DNA of 64,000 nucleotides from Kitasatospora setae KM-6054 (GTDB lineage: Bacteria > Actinomycetota > Actinomycetes > Streptomycetales > Streptomycetaceae), in the NCBI RefSeq assembly GCF_000269985.1, contig NC_016109.1, positions 5,456,001 through 5,520,000 on the forward strand, written 5' to 3'. The notes below the pieces were generated by a model. It worked only from the letters and a program-made list of their open reading frames with translations, did not search any database and was not told where the DNA came from. Shown here in pieces: positions 8,582 to 16,855 of this stretch; positions within the stretch are counted from its first letter, which is position 1; each line of letters starts with the position of its first letter. A program made the position numbers and the translations under genes.

Positions 8582-8618
8582 CTGCGCAGACCTCCCCGCC
8601 CCGAACCGGAGGACCGCG

Positions 8619-9923
8619 TTGAAGCGTCAGGTACTGGCCACGCTCAGCACAGCCGCCCTGCTGGCCACCGCCGCGGGCTGCACGTCCGGTAGCTCGTCGC
8701 CCGCCTCGACCGACGTCGAGGGGAAGAACGCGACCGGCACCGTGACCGTGTGGCTGATGGACGACGCCCAGAAGAGCTGGCCCGATCTGGTGCAGCAGGT
8801 GAACGACGAGTTCGCCGCGAAGTACCCCAACGTCCAGATCAAGCTGAGCTACCACAAGTGGGAGGAGAAGATCTCCGACCTGGACGCCGCCTTCGCCTCC
8901 GGCCAGGCCCCCGACGTGGTCGAGCTCGGCAACACCGAGACCCTGAAGTACATCGTCAACGGCTCGCTGCTCAAGCTGGAGCGCGGCACCTTCGACAACT
9001 CCGACAACTGGATCAAGGGCCTCGCCGACACCTGCACCTACAAGGAGACGCTCTACTGCGTCCCCTACTACACCGGCGCCCGGGTCAGCATCTACAACTC
9101 GAAGATGCTCCAGGACGGGGCCGGCATCGCCGAGCTCCCGCAGAACGAGGACGACATGCTCGCCGCCCTCGACAAGGTCGCCGCCAAGTACAAGAACAGC
9201 GCCAACTACTCCTCGCTGTACCTGCCCGGCAACTACTGGTACGCCGCGATGTCCTACGTCGCCGCGTACGGCGGCTCGATCGCCAAGTTCGACGCCGGCG
9301 GCAACTGGCACGGCACCCTGCACGAGCCCAAGTCCCAGCAGGGCCTGCAGCACTTCGTCGACCTGGTGCGGAAGTACAACAAGAGCGGCGACTACAAGAT
9401 CAACGAGTCCGATCAGGCCAAGGTGCTCGGCCACGAGAAGGCCGGCCTGATCTACGCCAACGGCTGGGAGCTCGGCATCGCCACCGCGCCGATCACCGGC
9501 ACCCCGGCGCTGGAGGGCTCGCTGAAGATCGCCGCGATGCCCGGCCCGAACGGCAAGCCGCTGCCCTCCTTCATCGGCGGCTCCGACCTGGCGGTCACCG
9601 CCAAGTCGCAGAACGCCAAGGTCGCCGCCGACTGGGTGCGGATGTTCACCAGCACCAAGTCCGAGCAGCTGCTGGCCGACAAGGACACCCTGCCGAACAA
9701 CCTGGTCCAGCTCGCCCCGCTGAAGAACAAGCCCGCCACCTCCGCGGCGGCCAACGCGGTGCAGGACGCCTGGTTCACCCCGCTGGCCCCCGGCTGGGGC
9801 ACGATCGAGAAGCAGAACGTCCTGGTCAACATGCTGAACGCGATCTTCGCGGGCAAGAGCGTCGACCAGGCCACCAAGGAGGCCGACGCCCAGATCGACG
9901 AGCTGATCAACAACGCGGGCTGA
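8619..9923 (+). CDS. DasA-like sugar-binding lipoprotein (paralogue, no own permease)
   Basis: A 434-residue family 1 solute-binding protein. The TTG start at 8619 is chosen for GGAGG upstream (spacer 6) and because it yields a signal peptide with lipobox TAAGC. The mature start VTVWLMDDAQKSWPDLVQQV and the segment CVPYYTGARVSIYNSKML mirror DasA (6035-7351), so the two are paralogues that face each other across a dre-studded spacer. No permease or ATPase gene accompanies it, so it probably feeds DasBC or another importer. Two dre sites directly upstream indicate DasR control. It could recognise a related amino sugar or a longer chitooligomer; the sequence does not say which. Confidence 0.88.
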   Translation: MKRQVLATLSTAALLATAAGCTSGSSSPASTDVEGKNATGTVTVWLMDDAQKSWPDLVQQVNDEFAAKYPNVQIKLSYHKWEEKISDLDAAFASGQAPDVVELGNTETLKYIVNGSLLKLERGTFDNSDNWIKGLADTCTYKETLYCVPYYTGARVSIYNSKMLQDGAGIAELPQNEDDMLAALDKVAAKYKNSANYSSLYLPGNYWYAAMSYVAAYGGSIAKFDAGGNWHGTLHEPKSQQGLQHFVDLVRKYNKSGDYKINESDQAKVLGHEKAGLIYANGWELGIATAPITGTPALEGSLKIAAMPGPNGKPLPSFIGGSDLAVTAKSQNAKVAADWVRMFTSTKSEQLLADKDTLPNNLVQLAPLKNKPATSAAANAVQDAWFTPLAPGWGTIEKQNVLVNMLNAIFAGKSVDQATKEADAQIDELINNAG

Positions 9924-9963
9924 CCCGCCGCCCGGCCGGACCGGCCGACGTCCCGCCCCTTGA

Positions 9964-10010
9964 GACCGGGCCCCGCCGCACCCCCTCGGAGTGTGCCGCG
10001 GGGCCCGGTC
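9964..10010 (+). terminator. Hairpin terminator after the second dasA-type gene
   Basis: A 13-bp perfect stem (GACCGGGCCCCGC / GCGGGGCCCGGTC) with a 21-nt loop lies 40 bp after the stop codon. It suggests that the SIS gene downstream has its own promoter or relies on read-through. Confidence 0.75.
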
Positions 10011-10132
10011 GCACGTAGGATCGGGGCAGAACAGTTCCACGCAGCGAGGGTGCGGACTCGCCGCCGTTCAGAGGTCCCCGTCGGGCGTCCCGCCCCACGG
10101 GGTAGAACCATCTCTCCACGGAGGCACCCCCG

Positions 10133-11191
10133 ATGTCCGACCCGCAGACTGTTTCCGTACCCGGCAGGATCATGTCGGCGGAGATGGCCGAGCAGCCGGC
10201 CGTCCTGCAGCGCATCCTCGACGAGGGCGCGCCCGCGATCCGTGAGATCGCCGCGCAGATCGCCGCCCGCAACCCGCGCTTCGTCCTGCTGACCGCCCGC
10301 GGCACCTCCGACAACGCCGCGCTGTACGCCAAGTACCTGATCGAGGTGCTGCTCGGCAAGCCGGCCGGCCTGACCTCGATGTCCACCACCACCGCCTACG
10401 GCGCCAAGCCGGACCTCACCGACTGCCTGGTCATCACGGTCAGCCAGTCCGGCGGCTCGCCCGACCTGGTGGCCTCCACCAAGGCGGCCCGCGAGGCCGG
10501 CGCGATCACCCTCGCGGTCACCAACAACGCGGCCTCGCCGCTGGCCGAGGTCTCCGAGTTCCACATCGACGTGCTGGCCGGGCCGGAGAAGGCGCTGCCC
10601 GCCACCAAGACCTACACCGCCGAGCTGCTGGCGCTGTACCTGTTCGTCGAGGGCCTGCGCGGCGGCGACGGCTCCGCCGCCAAGGTGCTGCCCGAGCTGG
10701 CCTCCGCCATCCTGGCCCGCCAGGGCGAGGTCAAGGACCTGGCCGAGCGCTACCGCTTCGCCCAGCGCCTGGTCATCACCTCGCGCGGCTACGGCTACCC
10801 GACCGCCCGCGAGGCGGCGCTCAAGCTGATGGAGACCACCTACATCCCGGCCTCCCCGTTCTCCGGCGCCGACCTGCTGCACGGCCCGCTGGCCATGGTC
10901 GACAACGTCTCGCCGGTCATCGCGATCGTCCCGGACGGCAAGGGCGGCGAGGCCCTGCAGCCCGTCCTGGACCGCCTGCGCGGCCGCGGCGCCGACCTGG
11001 TCGTGATCGGCCAGCAGGGGCAGGTCGACGCCGCCAGCGCGGGCTTCGCGCTGCCGGCCGGCGTGCCCGAGGAGGTCCAGCCGATCCTGGAGATCCTGCC
11101 GCTGCAGCTGCTGGCCTACGAGGTCACCATCGCCCGCGGCCAGGACCCGGACGCCCCCCGCGCGCTCGCCAAGGTCACCGAGACCCACTGA
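10133..11191 (+). CDS. Double SIS-domain sugar-phosphate protein (GlmS C-terminal-like)
   Basis: 352 residues with two SIS folds and no glutaminase domain. The first SIS motif includes LLTARGTSDNAALYAKYL and SQSGGSPDLVAS; the second includes SRGYGYPTAREAALKLMETT and GADLLHGPLAM, as in the isomerase half of GlmS. Such proteins bind or convert amino-sugar phosphates (GlcN-6-P deaminase/isomerase NagB-II, AgaS type). It starts at ATG 10133 with GGAGG eight bases upstream. It follows the DasR-controlled binding protein, so a job in GlcNAc-6-P/GlcN-6-P conversion is likely. I recall a streptomycete SIS homologue (SCO4393) linked to amino-sugar toxicity; whether this gene is its orthologue needs comparison. 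Confidence 0.82.
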   Translation: MSDPQTVSVPGRIMSAEMAEQPAVLQRILDEGAPAIREIAAQIAARNPRFVLLTARGTSDNAALYAKYLIEVLLGKPAGLTSMSTTTAYGAKPDLTDCLVITVSQSGGSPDLVASTKAAREAGAITLAVTNNAASPLAEVSEFHIDVLAGPEKALPATKTYTAELLALYLFVEGLRGGDGSAAKVLPELASAILARQGEVKDLAERYRFAQRLVITSRGYGYPTAREAALKLMETTYIPASPFSGADLLHGPLAMVDNVSPVIAIVPDGKGGEALQPVLDRLRGRGADLVVIGQQGQVDAASAGFALPAGVPEEVQPILEILPLQLLAYEVTIARGQDPDAPRALAKVTETH

Positions 11192-11227
11192 CCCCACCCG
11201 GGCGGCCCAGCCGGCCCGGAGCGCGAA

Positions 11228-11261
11228 GAAGCCGCCCCCGCGAGTGCGCGGGGGCGGCTTC
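11228..11261 (+). terminator. Strong hairpin terminator after the SIS gene
   Basis: A perfect 15-bp stem (GAAGCCGCCCCCGCG / CGCGGGGGCGGCTTC) closes a 4-nt loop AGTG, 36 bp after the stop. Confidence 0.88.
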
Positions 11262-11534
11262 GCCGTGTCCGGGCCCCTGCGCCGGAGAGCCGGACACGTG
11301 CGGGGAGGGGAACGGGTGGAACGCGGGGCTGGCCGCCCGGGGGCGGAAAACACTACGGGCCACGGCGCCGACACAGGACCCTCAACCTGTGCGGCACCGT
11401 AGCCCGGAGCTGTATGCCGGAGGCGGGGACCGTCCGAGAGTTGTGCGGGACCCTCGAACGACGCCTCCGACCGAGGAGGGGCCGCGCGCGGTCAGGGCAG
11501 TTGCGCGGGGGGCCTCTCCTTGGTGCATGTTCAT

Positions 11535-11550
11535 TGTGGACTAGACCAAT
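11535..11550. promoter_or_regulatory. DasR operator (dre) upstream of the PdtaS-like kinase
   Basis: TGTGGACTAGACCAAT has core TGGACTAGACCA (11 of 12 to TGGTCTAGACCA). It lies 74 bp before the GTG start of the kinase and far from any other start. Confidence 0.7.
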
Positions 11551-11575
11551 TGTGGTTGTCCAGAGGGTCGCCGCG

Positions 11576-11591
11576 ATTGGTCTGGACAACG
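11576..11591. promoter_or_regulatory. Second dre-like site upstream of the kinase
   Basis: ATTGGTCTGGACAACG has core TGGTCTGGACAA (10 of 12), 33 bp from the kinase start, in the expected -35 region of a leaderless promoter. Confidence 0.5.
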
Positions 11592-11623
11592 TGGGCCGAG
11601 ACGGTCGGCGCTACCCTCACGGT

Positions 11624-13144
11624 GTGCCCTCGTTGAACGAACTCGTCCGCCGCCACACCACCCTCACCGGTGCCGACGTGGAGTGGCTGCACCTCCTGGT
11701 CTCGGAGTGGCAGCTGCTCTCCGACCTCTCCTTCGCCGACCTGGTGCTGTGGATCCCCACCTGGGACGGCATCCGCTACGTCTCGGTGGCCCAGATGCGG
11801 CCCAACACCGGCCCCACCTCGTACCAGGACGACATGGTCGGCCACCTGGTGCCGCGCGGCCGCCGCCCGCTGCTGGACGCCGCCTACGACGAGGGGCGGA
11901 TCGTCCGCGAGGGCGACCCGGAGTGGCGGGAGGAGGTGCCGGTGCGGGTGGAGTCCATCCCGGTGCGACGGGACGGCAAGGTGCTCGGCGTGATCGCCCG
12001 CAACACCAACCTGCTCACCGTCCGCACCCCCAGCCGGCTGGAGCTCACCTACCTGCAGAGCGCCTCCGACCTGGCCCAGATGATCGCGGCCGGCACCTTC
12101 CCCTACCCCGGCGCCGAACAGGCCGACATGGACGCCGCGCCGCGGGTCGGCGACGGCCTGATCCGGCTCGACGCCGAGGGCGTGGTCACCTACGCCAGCC
12201 CCAACGCGCTCTCCGCCTACCACCGGCTCGGCCTCACCACCGACCTGGTGGGCAGTCACCTCGGCCGGAGCACCGCCGAACTGGTCCCGCCCAGCCGCGG
12301 CGCCGTGCACGAGGCCCTGGTCAAGATGGCCAGCGGCTGGGCGCCCCGGCAGACCGAGATCGAGGCCCAGGGCGGCGTGGTCACCCTGCGGACCATCCCG
12401 CTCAAGCCCAAGGGCACCCCCACCGGCTCCCTGGTGCTCTGCCGCGACGTCACCGAACTGCGCCGCCGCGACCGCGAGTTGATGACCAAGGACGCCACCA
12501 TCCGGGAGATCCACCACCGGGTCAAGAACAACCTGCAGACCGTCGCCGCCCTGCTCCGCCTGCAGTCCCGCCGGATGGACTCGGACGCCGGCCGGGCCGC
12601 CCTCGACGAGGCCGTCCGCCGGGTCGGCTCGATCGCCATCGTGCACGAGACCCTCTCGCAGGCCCTCGACGAGTCGGTCGCGTTCGACGAGATCGCCGAC
12701 CGGGTGCTCGCCATGGTGATGGAACTCTCCCAGGACGGACGGGTGGTGACCCGCCGCAGCGGCTCCTTCGGCATCCTCTCCGCCGAGGTCGCCACCCCGC
12801 TCGCGATGGTCCTCACCGAACTCACCCAGAACGCCCTGGAACACGCCTTCGGCCCCAGCACCTCCGGCAACCTGGAGGTCAGCGCGCTGCGCGGCCGCGC
12901 CCCGGCCGGCGGCAAGGGCTGGTCCGACACCTGGAACAACGGCGTGCGGCCCGAGGAGTACCTGCTGATCACCGTCCAGGACGACGGCCGCGGCATGCCC
13001 GAGGGCTTCGACCCGCAGACCGCCGGCAACCTCGGGCTGCAGATCGTCCGCACCCTCGCCACCGGCGAACTCGGCGGCACCTTCGACATGGTGGCCGCGC
13101 CCGAGGGCGGCACCAAGGTGGTGCTGGAGATCCCCGTCCGCTAG
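11624..13144 (+). CDS. pdtaS: PdtaS-like sensor histidine kinase (HisKA_2 family)
   Basis: 506 residues: an N-terminal GAF-like domain (about 1-150, SFADLVLWIPTWDGIRYVSV), a PAS segment (about 180-285), a HisKA_2 dimerisation helix with the phospho-accepting His in EIHHRVKNNLQTVAALLRLQ (about 297) and a HATPase_c domain with ELTQNALEHAF and DDGRGMPEGF. There are no membrane helices, so it is cytosolic. PdtaS kinases pair with the ANTAR antiterminator PdtaR; no pdtaR is in the window. The GTG start at 11624 gives the family N-terminus and lies seven bases after a TACCCT -10 hexamer, hence probably leaderless; an upstream in-frame extension to 11414 is low-complexity. Two dre-like sites in the promoter raise the possibility of DasR control. 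Confidence 0.88.
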   Translation: MPSLNELVRRHTTLTGADVEWLHLLVSEWQLLSDLSFADLVLWIPTWDGIRYVSVAQMRPNTGPTSYQDDMVGHLVPRGRRPLLDAAYDEGRIVREGDPEWREEVPVRVESIPVRRDGKVLGVIARNTNLLTVRTPSRLELTYLQSASDLAQMIAAGTFPYPGAEQADMDAAPRVGDGLIRLDAEGVVTYASPNALSAYHRLGLTTDLVGSHLGRSTAELVPPSRGAVHEALVKMASGWAPRQTEIEAQGGVVTLRTIPLKPKGTPTGSLVLCRDVTELRRRDRELMTKDATIREIHHRVKNNLQTVAALLRLQSRRMDSDAGRAALDEAVRRVGSIAIVHETLSQALDESVAFDEIADRVLAMVMELSQDGRVVTRRSGSFGILSAEVATPLAMVLTELTQNALEHAFGPSTSGNLEVSALRGRAPAGGKGWSDTWNNGVRPEEYLLITVQDDGRGMPEGFDPQTAGNLGLQIVRTLATGELGGTFDMVAAPEGGTKVVLEIPVR

Positions 13145-13574
13145 CGCGCCCCGCCGACACCGCGCGCGGGGCCTGCGGCCGGTACGGGGTCCTGCCGGTG
13201 CGGGGCTCCCGCCGGGCCGGGGCTGGCTCGCGCCGGGCCGGGCCCGCGCCGTGCCGGGCCCGGAGACAGAAACGAGGCCCCGCCGACCGGGGGGGTGGGT
13301 CGGCAGGGCCTCTCGACCCGGTCCGGCCGTCGGGGGGAGTCGGCCGGAACGGGGGCTTCTGGTGTGGCGCGACGCCCGCCTCCGTGCGTTGCACACGGTG
13401 AGCGCCACAGGCCAACAATATTGCTCTAAGTGAACAGTATCAAGTGCCTGGACGGCTCGCGTCGTCGGCCCCGCGGATCGAGCGGGGCCCGTTCGGGAAG
13501 GCTCGGCCGGCCAAACGCGGCCGAACCCTTGATCGTGAGTTGATCCGTACTGCTCTGACGTGGTGTCAGCTGTT
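13145..13574. other. 430-bp intergenic region between convergent kinase and wblE genes
   Basis: It contains the terminator at 13274-13313 and a short AT-rich patch (13409-13443) that stands out from its surroundings. No gene or tRNA is visible. Confidence 0.7.
13274..13313. terminator. Bidirectional hairpin terminator
   Basis: GAGGCCC-GCCGACC pairs with GGTCGGC-GGGCCTC around a G-rich loop (one bulge per arm). It sits between convergent genes and can serve both. Confidence 0.75.
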
Positions 13575-13826
13575 TCAGGCGGTGCGGGCCCGGTTGCGGG
13601 CGGCGCGGCGCTTCATCGCACGACGCTCGTCCTCGCTCATGCCGCCCCAGACGCCGGCGTCCTGGCCGGTCTCCAGTGCCCACTGCAGGCACTGCTCCAT
13701 CACGGGACAGCGGCGGCACACGGCCTTGGCTTCCTCGATCTGCAGCAGAGCAGGGCCGGTGTTCCCGATCGGGAAGAACAGCTCCGGGTCCTCTTCGCGG
13801 CAGACAGCGCGGTGGCGCCAGTCCAT
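13575..13826 (-). CDS. wblE: WhiB-family iron-sulfur regulator WblE (WhiB1 orthologue)
   Basis: 83 residues. Four cysteines C9, C37, C40 and C46 (C-x27-C-x2-C-x5-C) hold a nitric-oxide-sensitive [4Fe-4S] cluster; GVWGG at residues 58-62 is the family turn and the basic tail (MKRRAARNRARTA) contacts DNA. The sequence matches the WblE/WhiB1 class, which binds the primary sigma factor and is essential in mycobacteria. The ATG at 13826 is preceded by GGAGGAG about 11 nt upstream; an in-frame extension to 13904 lacks similarity. A Crp-like palindrome lies 65 bp upstream of the start. Confidence 0.93.
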   Translation of the reverse strand: MDWRHRAVCREEDPELFFPIGNTGPALLQIEEAKAVCRRCPVMEQCLQWALETGQDAGVWGGMSEDERRAMKRRAARNRARTA

Positions 13827-14169
13827 GGTCGTCCAACTCCTCCGGTCGTCGGGTGGTGGCCCCGGCGACTCACTCGAATGGCTTGTGAATGTGAACGCTT
13901 TCACGAATCCCGCAACAGCAAAAGGGACCTAAGGCCCATCGGGCCCGGGCGGTCTGTGCTGAGGGGGGTTCGGCGATTCGTTGGGCCCTCCCGCGGTGTC
14001 CCGCTGTGGTGTCCCGATCGCCATGTAGAGGTTCGCAAACCTCGAAGCCGGATACAACCCCCTTCGGCAAGAAATTTTTGATTCTTCGGTGTCGCCTACC
14101 TCACAGGCAGTACTTCTATGGGGTGAAGGGGCTCGAACGTTCGAGTGCAAGGCGACGACCCCCTTCTGG
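13827..14169. other. 343-bp region upstream of wblE
   Basis: Promoter region for wblE on the minus strand and the 3' flank of the lipid kinase-like gene. It includes the GTGAA/TTCAC palindrome at 13891-13904 and an AT-richer stretch (14070-14100). I see no gene in it. Confidence 0.65.
13891..13904. promoter_or_regulatory. Crp-like palindrome upstream of wblE
   Basis: GTGAACGCTTTCAC has perfect GTGAA/TTCAC arms around CGCT, close to the streptomycete Crp pattern GTG-N6-GNCAC. It lies 65 bp before the wblE start. Mycobacterial whiB1 is known to be a Crp target, which makes the match more credible. Confidence 0.45.
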
Positions 14170-15141
14170 TCACACAATCACACGCAGTGCCCGTCGTACG
14201 CCTGTGAAACTGACGCGACTCCTGTCTCCAAGGTGGTCCCCGTCGACCTGAAACGGGGCCGGTTCCTCTGAAACCAAGGTGAAGTGCCGAACGTCGTGAT
14301 AGGAGACGAGGTGTTTCCCGGCGGGGCCGGCCGGGCGTTCACCCCCCTCCGCGGCGGGCAGCGGACGGAGGATCTGACGGACCGTCCGGGCCGTCCGGAA
14401 CGCGGTCATTCGAGTGATGCCGAAGATGTCCAGATCGGTTTCGAAGGACGCGGAGGGCGAGGGGAAGACCGGACGGGAACCCAGGAACGTCCACGGTGAA
14501 GTGTTCGAGACTATGGCCATCACCATGCCCGGAACCGGCTCCTGGCCATGGATCTCCAGGGAGATCGGCCCCGAACGGCGGTGTTCACGTTCGGTGACGT
14601 AATGCCGGAGCGCCTCGACGACATAGAGCGCGTGGGTGGATTTGCGCCCCGCCCGACGCTGGCGCTCCACCCGGCCGACCACGCCCGCGTCGAAACCCAG
14701 GCCCGCGGTGAAGGTGAACCAGCGGTCCGGCAGCCCGTCGGTCAGCGCCTTGCCCAGGCCGATCGCCCGCTCCCGGCGGTCCGCCAGCGCGTCCAGCAGC
14801 GCGCCGGTCGCCTCCACCGGATCGTTCGGCAGGCCGAGCGCCCGGGCGAACACGTTGGTCGAACCGCCCGGCACCACCGCCAGCCGCGGCACCCGCTCGC
14901 CCGGCCCGTGCGCCAGCAGGCCGTTCACCACCTCGTTGACCGTCCCGTCGCCCCCCAGGGCCACCACCAGGTCGACGGTGCCGTCCTCGGCCGCCTGCTG
15001 GGCCAGGTCGCGGGCGTGGCCGCGGTACTGGGTCTGCGCGACGTCCAGCTTCAGGTCGCTGCGCAGGGCATGGATCAGGACGTCCCGGGTCCGGCCACTG
15101 GTGGTGGTCGCCTTCGGGTTCACGACCAGGAGAGCGCGCAT
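14170..15141 (-). CDS. Diacylglycerol kinase-like lipid kinase
   Basis: 323 residues with the DAGK catalytic domain: LLVVNPKATTTSG at the N-terminus, the ATP site GGDGTVNEVVNGL and PGGSTNVFARALGLP. The second half is the usual beta-sandwich domain of the YegS/DgkB group (FQVDGDHLGDRSRVSF near the end). These soluble enzymes phosphorylate diacylglycerol or similar lipid alcohols at the membrane surface. The ATG at 15141 begins exactly at the family start MRALLVVNP; the longer frame to 15177 adds only a basic stretch. It is divergent from the small membrane protein at 15193. Confidence 0.85.
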   Translation of the reverse strand: MRALLVVNPKATTTSGRTRDVLIHALRSDLKLDVAQTQYRGHARDLAQQAAEDGTVDLVVALGGDGTVNEVVNGLLAHGPGERVPRLAVVPGGSTNVFARALGLPNDPVEATGALLDALADRRERAIGLGKALTDGLPDRWFTFTAGLGFDAGVVGRVERQRRAGRKSTHALYVVEALRHYVTEREHRRSGPISLEIHGQEPVPGMVMAIVSNTSPWTFLGSRPVFPSPSASFETDLDIFGITRMTAFRTARTVRQILRPLPAAEGGERPAGPAGKHLVSYHDVRHFTLVSEEPAPFQVDGDHLGDRSRVSFTGVRRALRVIV

Positions 15142-15192
15142 GGTGATCAGCCTACGACCCGCCCGGCACGAGCCCACCGCTACCCTGGCCAG

Positions 15193-15621
15193 GTGACCGT
15201 CGAAACCGCCTCCACCCCCGCTGCCGCCGCCCGGCCCGCCCCGCTGCTCGTCGGCGCGGCGCTCACCGCGCTGGAGGGCGCGGCGATGGCCGGCTGGGGC
15301 GTCTACAACCTGCTGTCCGGCTTCCTCGGGGCCGACGCCGACTTCGGCCGCGCCGAGCTCGGCGGCGCCGTCCTGCTGCTGATGGGCCTGCTGCCGGTGC
15401 TGGCCGCCCGCGCGCTGCTGCGCGGGCAGCGCTGGGGCCGCAGCCCCGCCGTGCTCACCAACTCCATCTGCCTGCCCGTCGCGTACTACATGTGGCAGTC
15501 CGGCGGCGTGATGGCCGCCGTCGGCGTCGCCGTCGGGCTGCTCGGCCTGGCCGGCATCGTCGGCCTGCTCAACCCGAAGGTGACCGCCGTGCTGTACGGC
15601 ACCCCCGACGACCCGCGGTAG
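15193..15621 (+). CDS. Small integral membrane protein
   Basis: 142 residues with four predicted hydrophobic helices (about 17-45, 55-75, 88-100 and 108-128). The GTG start at 15193 lies seven bases after TACCCT, so the transcript is probably leaderless. I recognise only a conserved actinobacterial membrane protein; no function can be read. It is divergent from the lipid kinase-like gene, with promoters in the 51 bp between them. Confidence 0.7.
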   Translation: MTVETASTPAAAARPAPLLVGAALTALEGAAMAGWGVYNLLSGFLGADADFGRAELGGAVLLLMGLLPVLAARALLRGQRWGRSPAVLTNSICLPVAYYMWQSGGVMAAVGVAVGLLGLAGIVGLLNPKVTAVLYGTPDDPR

Positions 15622-15662
15622 GGCCTGGCAGGGGCCCGCGCGGCCCGCGCGGCTCGTACGAC

Positions 15663-15703
15663 GCGGTAGGGCCCGTCCCCGGGTGGGGAACGGGCCCTAC
15701 CGC
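15663..15703. terminator. Bidirectional hairpin terminator
   Basis: A near-perfect 18-bp stem (GCGGTAGGGCCCGTcCCC / GGGGaACGGGCCCTACCGC) with loop GGGT, between the convergent membrane-protein and sigma-factor genes. Confidence 0.88.
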
Positions 15704-15735
15704 GTTCGGGCTTCAGGCGCGGGCGCCCGGCCGGC

Positions 15736-16827
15736 TCACTCCTCGACCAGCAGCTTCTCGCGCAGCTGCGCGAGGGTGCGGGCGAGCAGCCGGGAGACGT
15801 GCATCTGGGAGATGCCGACCTCGGCCGCGATCTGCGACTGGGTCATGTTCCGGAAGAACCGCAGCACCAGGATCTTCTGCTCCCGGGGCGGCAGTTGGGC
15901 CAGCAGCGGCTTCAGCGACTCGCGGTACTCGACGCCCTCCAGCGCCTCGTCGGTGGCGCCCAGGGTGTCCGCCACGGCCGGCGACTCGTCGTCGCTGTCC
16001 GGGACGTCCAGCGAGAGCGTGGAGTACGCGTTGGCGGACTCCAGGCCCTCCAGCACGTCCTCCTCCGAGATGCCCAGGTGCTCGGCCAGCTCGTGCACCG
16101 TCGGCGACCGGCCGTGCCGCTGGGACAGCTCGCTGGTCGCCGTGGTCAGCGACAGCCGCAGCTCCTGCAGCCGGCGCGGCACCCGGACCGCCCAGCCCTT
16201 GTCGCGGAAGTGCCGCTTGATCTCGCCGACGATGGTCGGCGTCGCGTACGTGGAGAACTCCACCCCGCGCTCGTGGTCGAACCGGTCCACCGACTTGATC
16301 AGGCCGATGGTGGCGACCTGGGTCAGGTCGTCCAGCGGTTCGCCGCGGTTGCGGAAGCGCCGGGCCAGGTGCTCCACCAGCGGGATGTGCATCCGGACCA
16401 GCTGGTTGCGGATCTCCACCCGCTCCGCCGACCCCTCCGGCAGCTCGGACAGCCGCACGAACAGCGCCCGGGCCGCCTCGCGGTCCGGGGCGCCGCTGCG
16501 GTGCCCCTGCGCCGGCACGGTGGAGCGGACGGCCTCGGCCGCCGCCACCGGGGCGTCGTCGGCCGCCGCCGGGCTGCCGCCGGCCGGGGTGCCGTCGGTC
16601 AGGGCGTCGTCGGTCGTGGCGCCGTCCGCCGGAGCGCCGTCCGCCGCGGGCGGGACGACGGGCTCGGCAGCGGGCGCCGGCTCGGGCCGCTCGGGCTTCG
16701 GATCGGTCGGCTGGCTCATCCGGTGGGAGTCCTTCGGGAGGGCATCGTCAGGTGTGGCGGTGCGGGCGACGCTCGCCTGCGGCGGTACGACGGCAACTGT
16801 GCGGTCCAGATCACTCACGGCGATCAC
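15736..16827 (-). CDS. sigH: SigB/SigF/SigG-type stress sigma factor (SigH-like)
   Basis: Up to 363 residues: a long Ala/Pro/Asp-rich N-terminal extension (about 1-100), then sigma region 2 (HIPLVEHLARRFRNRG, LTQVATIGLIKSVDRFD), region 3 and region 4 (LPPREQKILVLRFF, QSQIAAEVGISQMHVSRLL). This is the streptomycete SigB-like group, and the anti-sigma gene directly upstream (29 bp) matches the sigH-prsH pair of the osmotic and oxidative stress response. The start is uncertain: GTG 16827 (taken here), GTG 16818 or ATG 16719 all lie in the low-complexity extension, and SigH is known to occur in several sizes. Activity is set by partner switching with the anti-sigma factor. Confidence 0.88.
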   Translation of the reverse strand: MIAVSDLDRTVAVVPPQASVARTATPDDALPKDSHRMSQPTDPKPERPEPAPAAEPVVPPAADGAPADGATTDDALTDGTPAGGSPAAADDAPVAAAEAVRSTVPAQGHRSGAPDREAARALFVRLSELPEGSAERVEIRNQLVRMHIPLVEHLARRFRNRGEPLDDLTQVATIGLIKSVDRFDHERGVEFSTYATPTIVGEIKRHFRDKGWAVRVPRRLQELRLSLTTATSELSQRHGRSPTVHELAEHLGISEEDVLEGLESANAYSTLSLDVPDSDDESPAVADTLGATDEALEGVEYRESLKPLLAQLPPREQKILVLRFFRNMTQSQIAAEVGISQMHVSRLLARTLAQLREKLLVEE

Positions 16828-16855
16828 CCGTTCCGTTCCGAGAACACGTCACTGG

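Larger units (their letters stand above)
7352..8618. other. 1.27-kb gene-free region between two divergent dasA-type genes
   Basis: I see no credible gene here. Open frames of over 200 codons exist on both strands between about 7670 and 8540, but they consist of Arg/Pro/Gly/Ala low-complexity sequence, have no family resemblance and overlap each other, as expected in very GC-rich spacer. 7740-8400 is exceptionally rich in CCGG/GGCC/CGCC runs, far above the flanking genes. The two edges hold dre operators, and an iron-box-like palindrome lies at 8419-8437. Confidence 0.75.
11192..11623. other. 432-bp intergenic region, SIS gene to kinase gene
   Basis: It holds the strong hairpin at 11228-11261 and two dre-like sites at 11535-11591. 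No open frame of credible composition is seen. The downstream gene begins a few bases after a TACCCT hexamer (11612-11617), which would make it leaderless. Confidence 0.7.

Noticed and set aside
13409..13443. tRNA or small RNA in the AT-rich patch
   Set aside because: No cloverleaf, no anticodon arm and no CCA-like end could be drawn.
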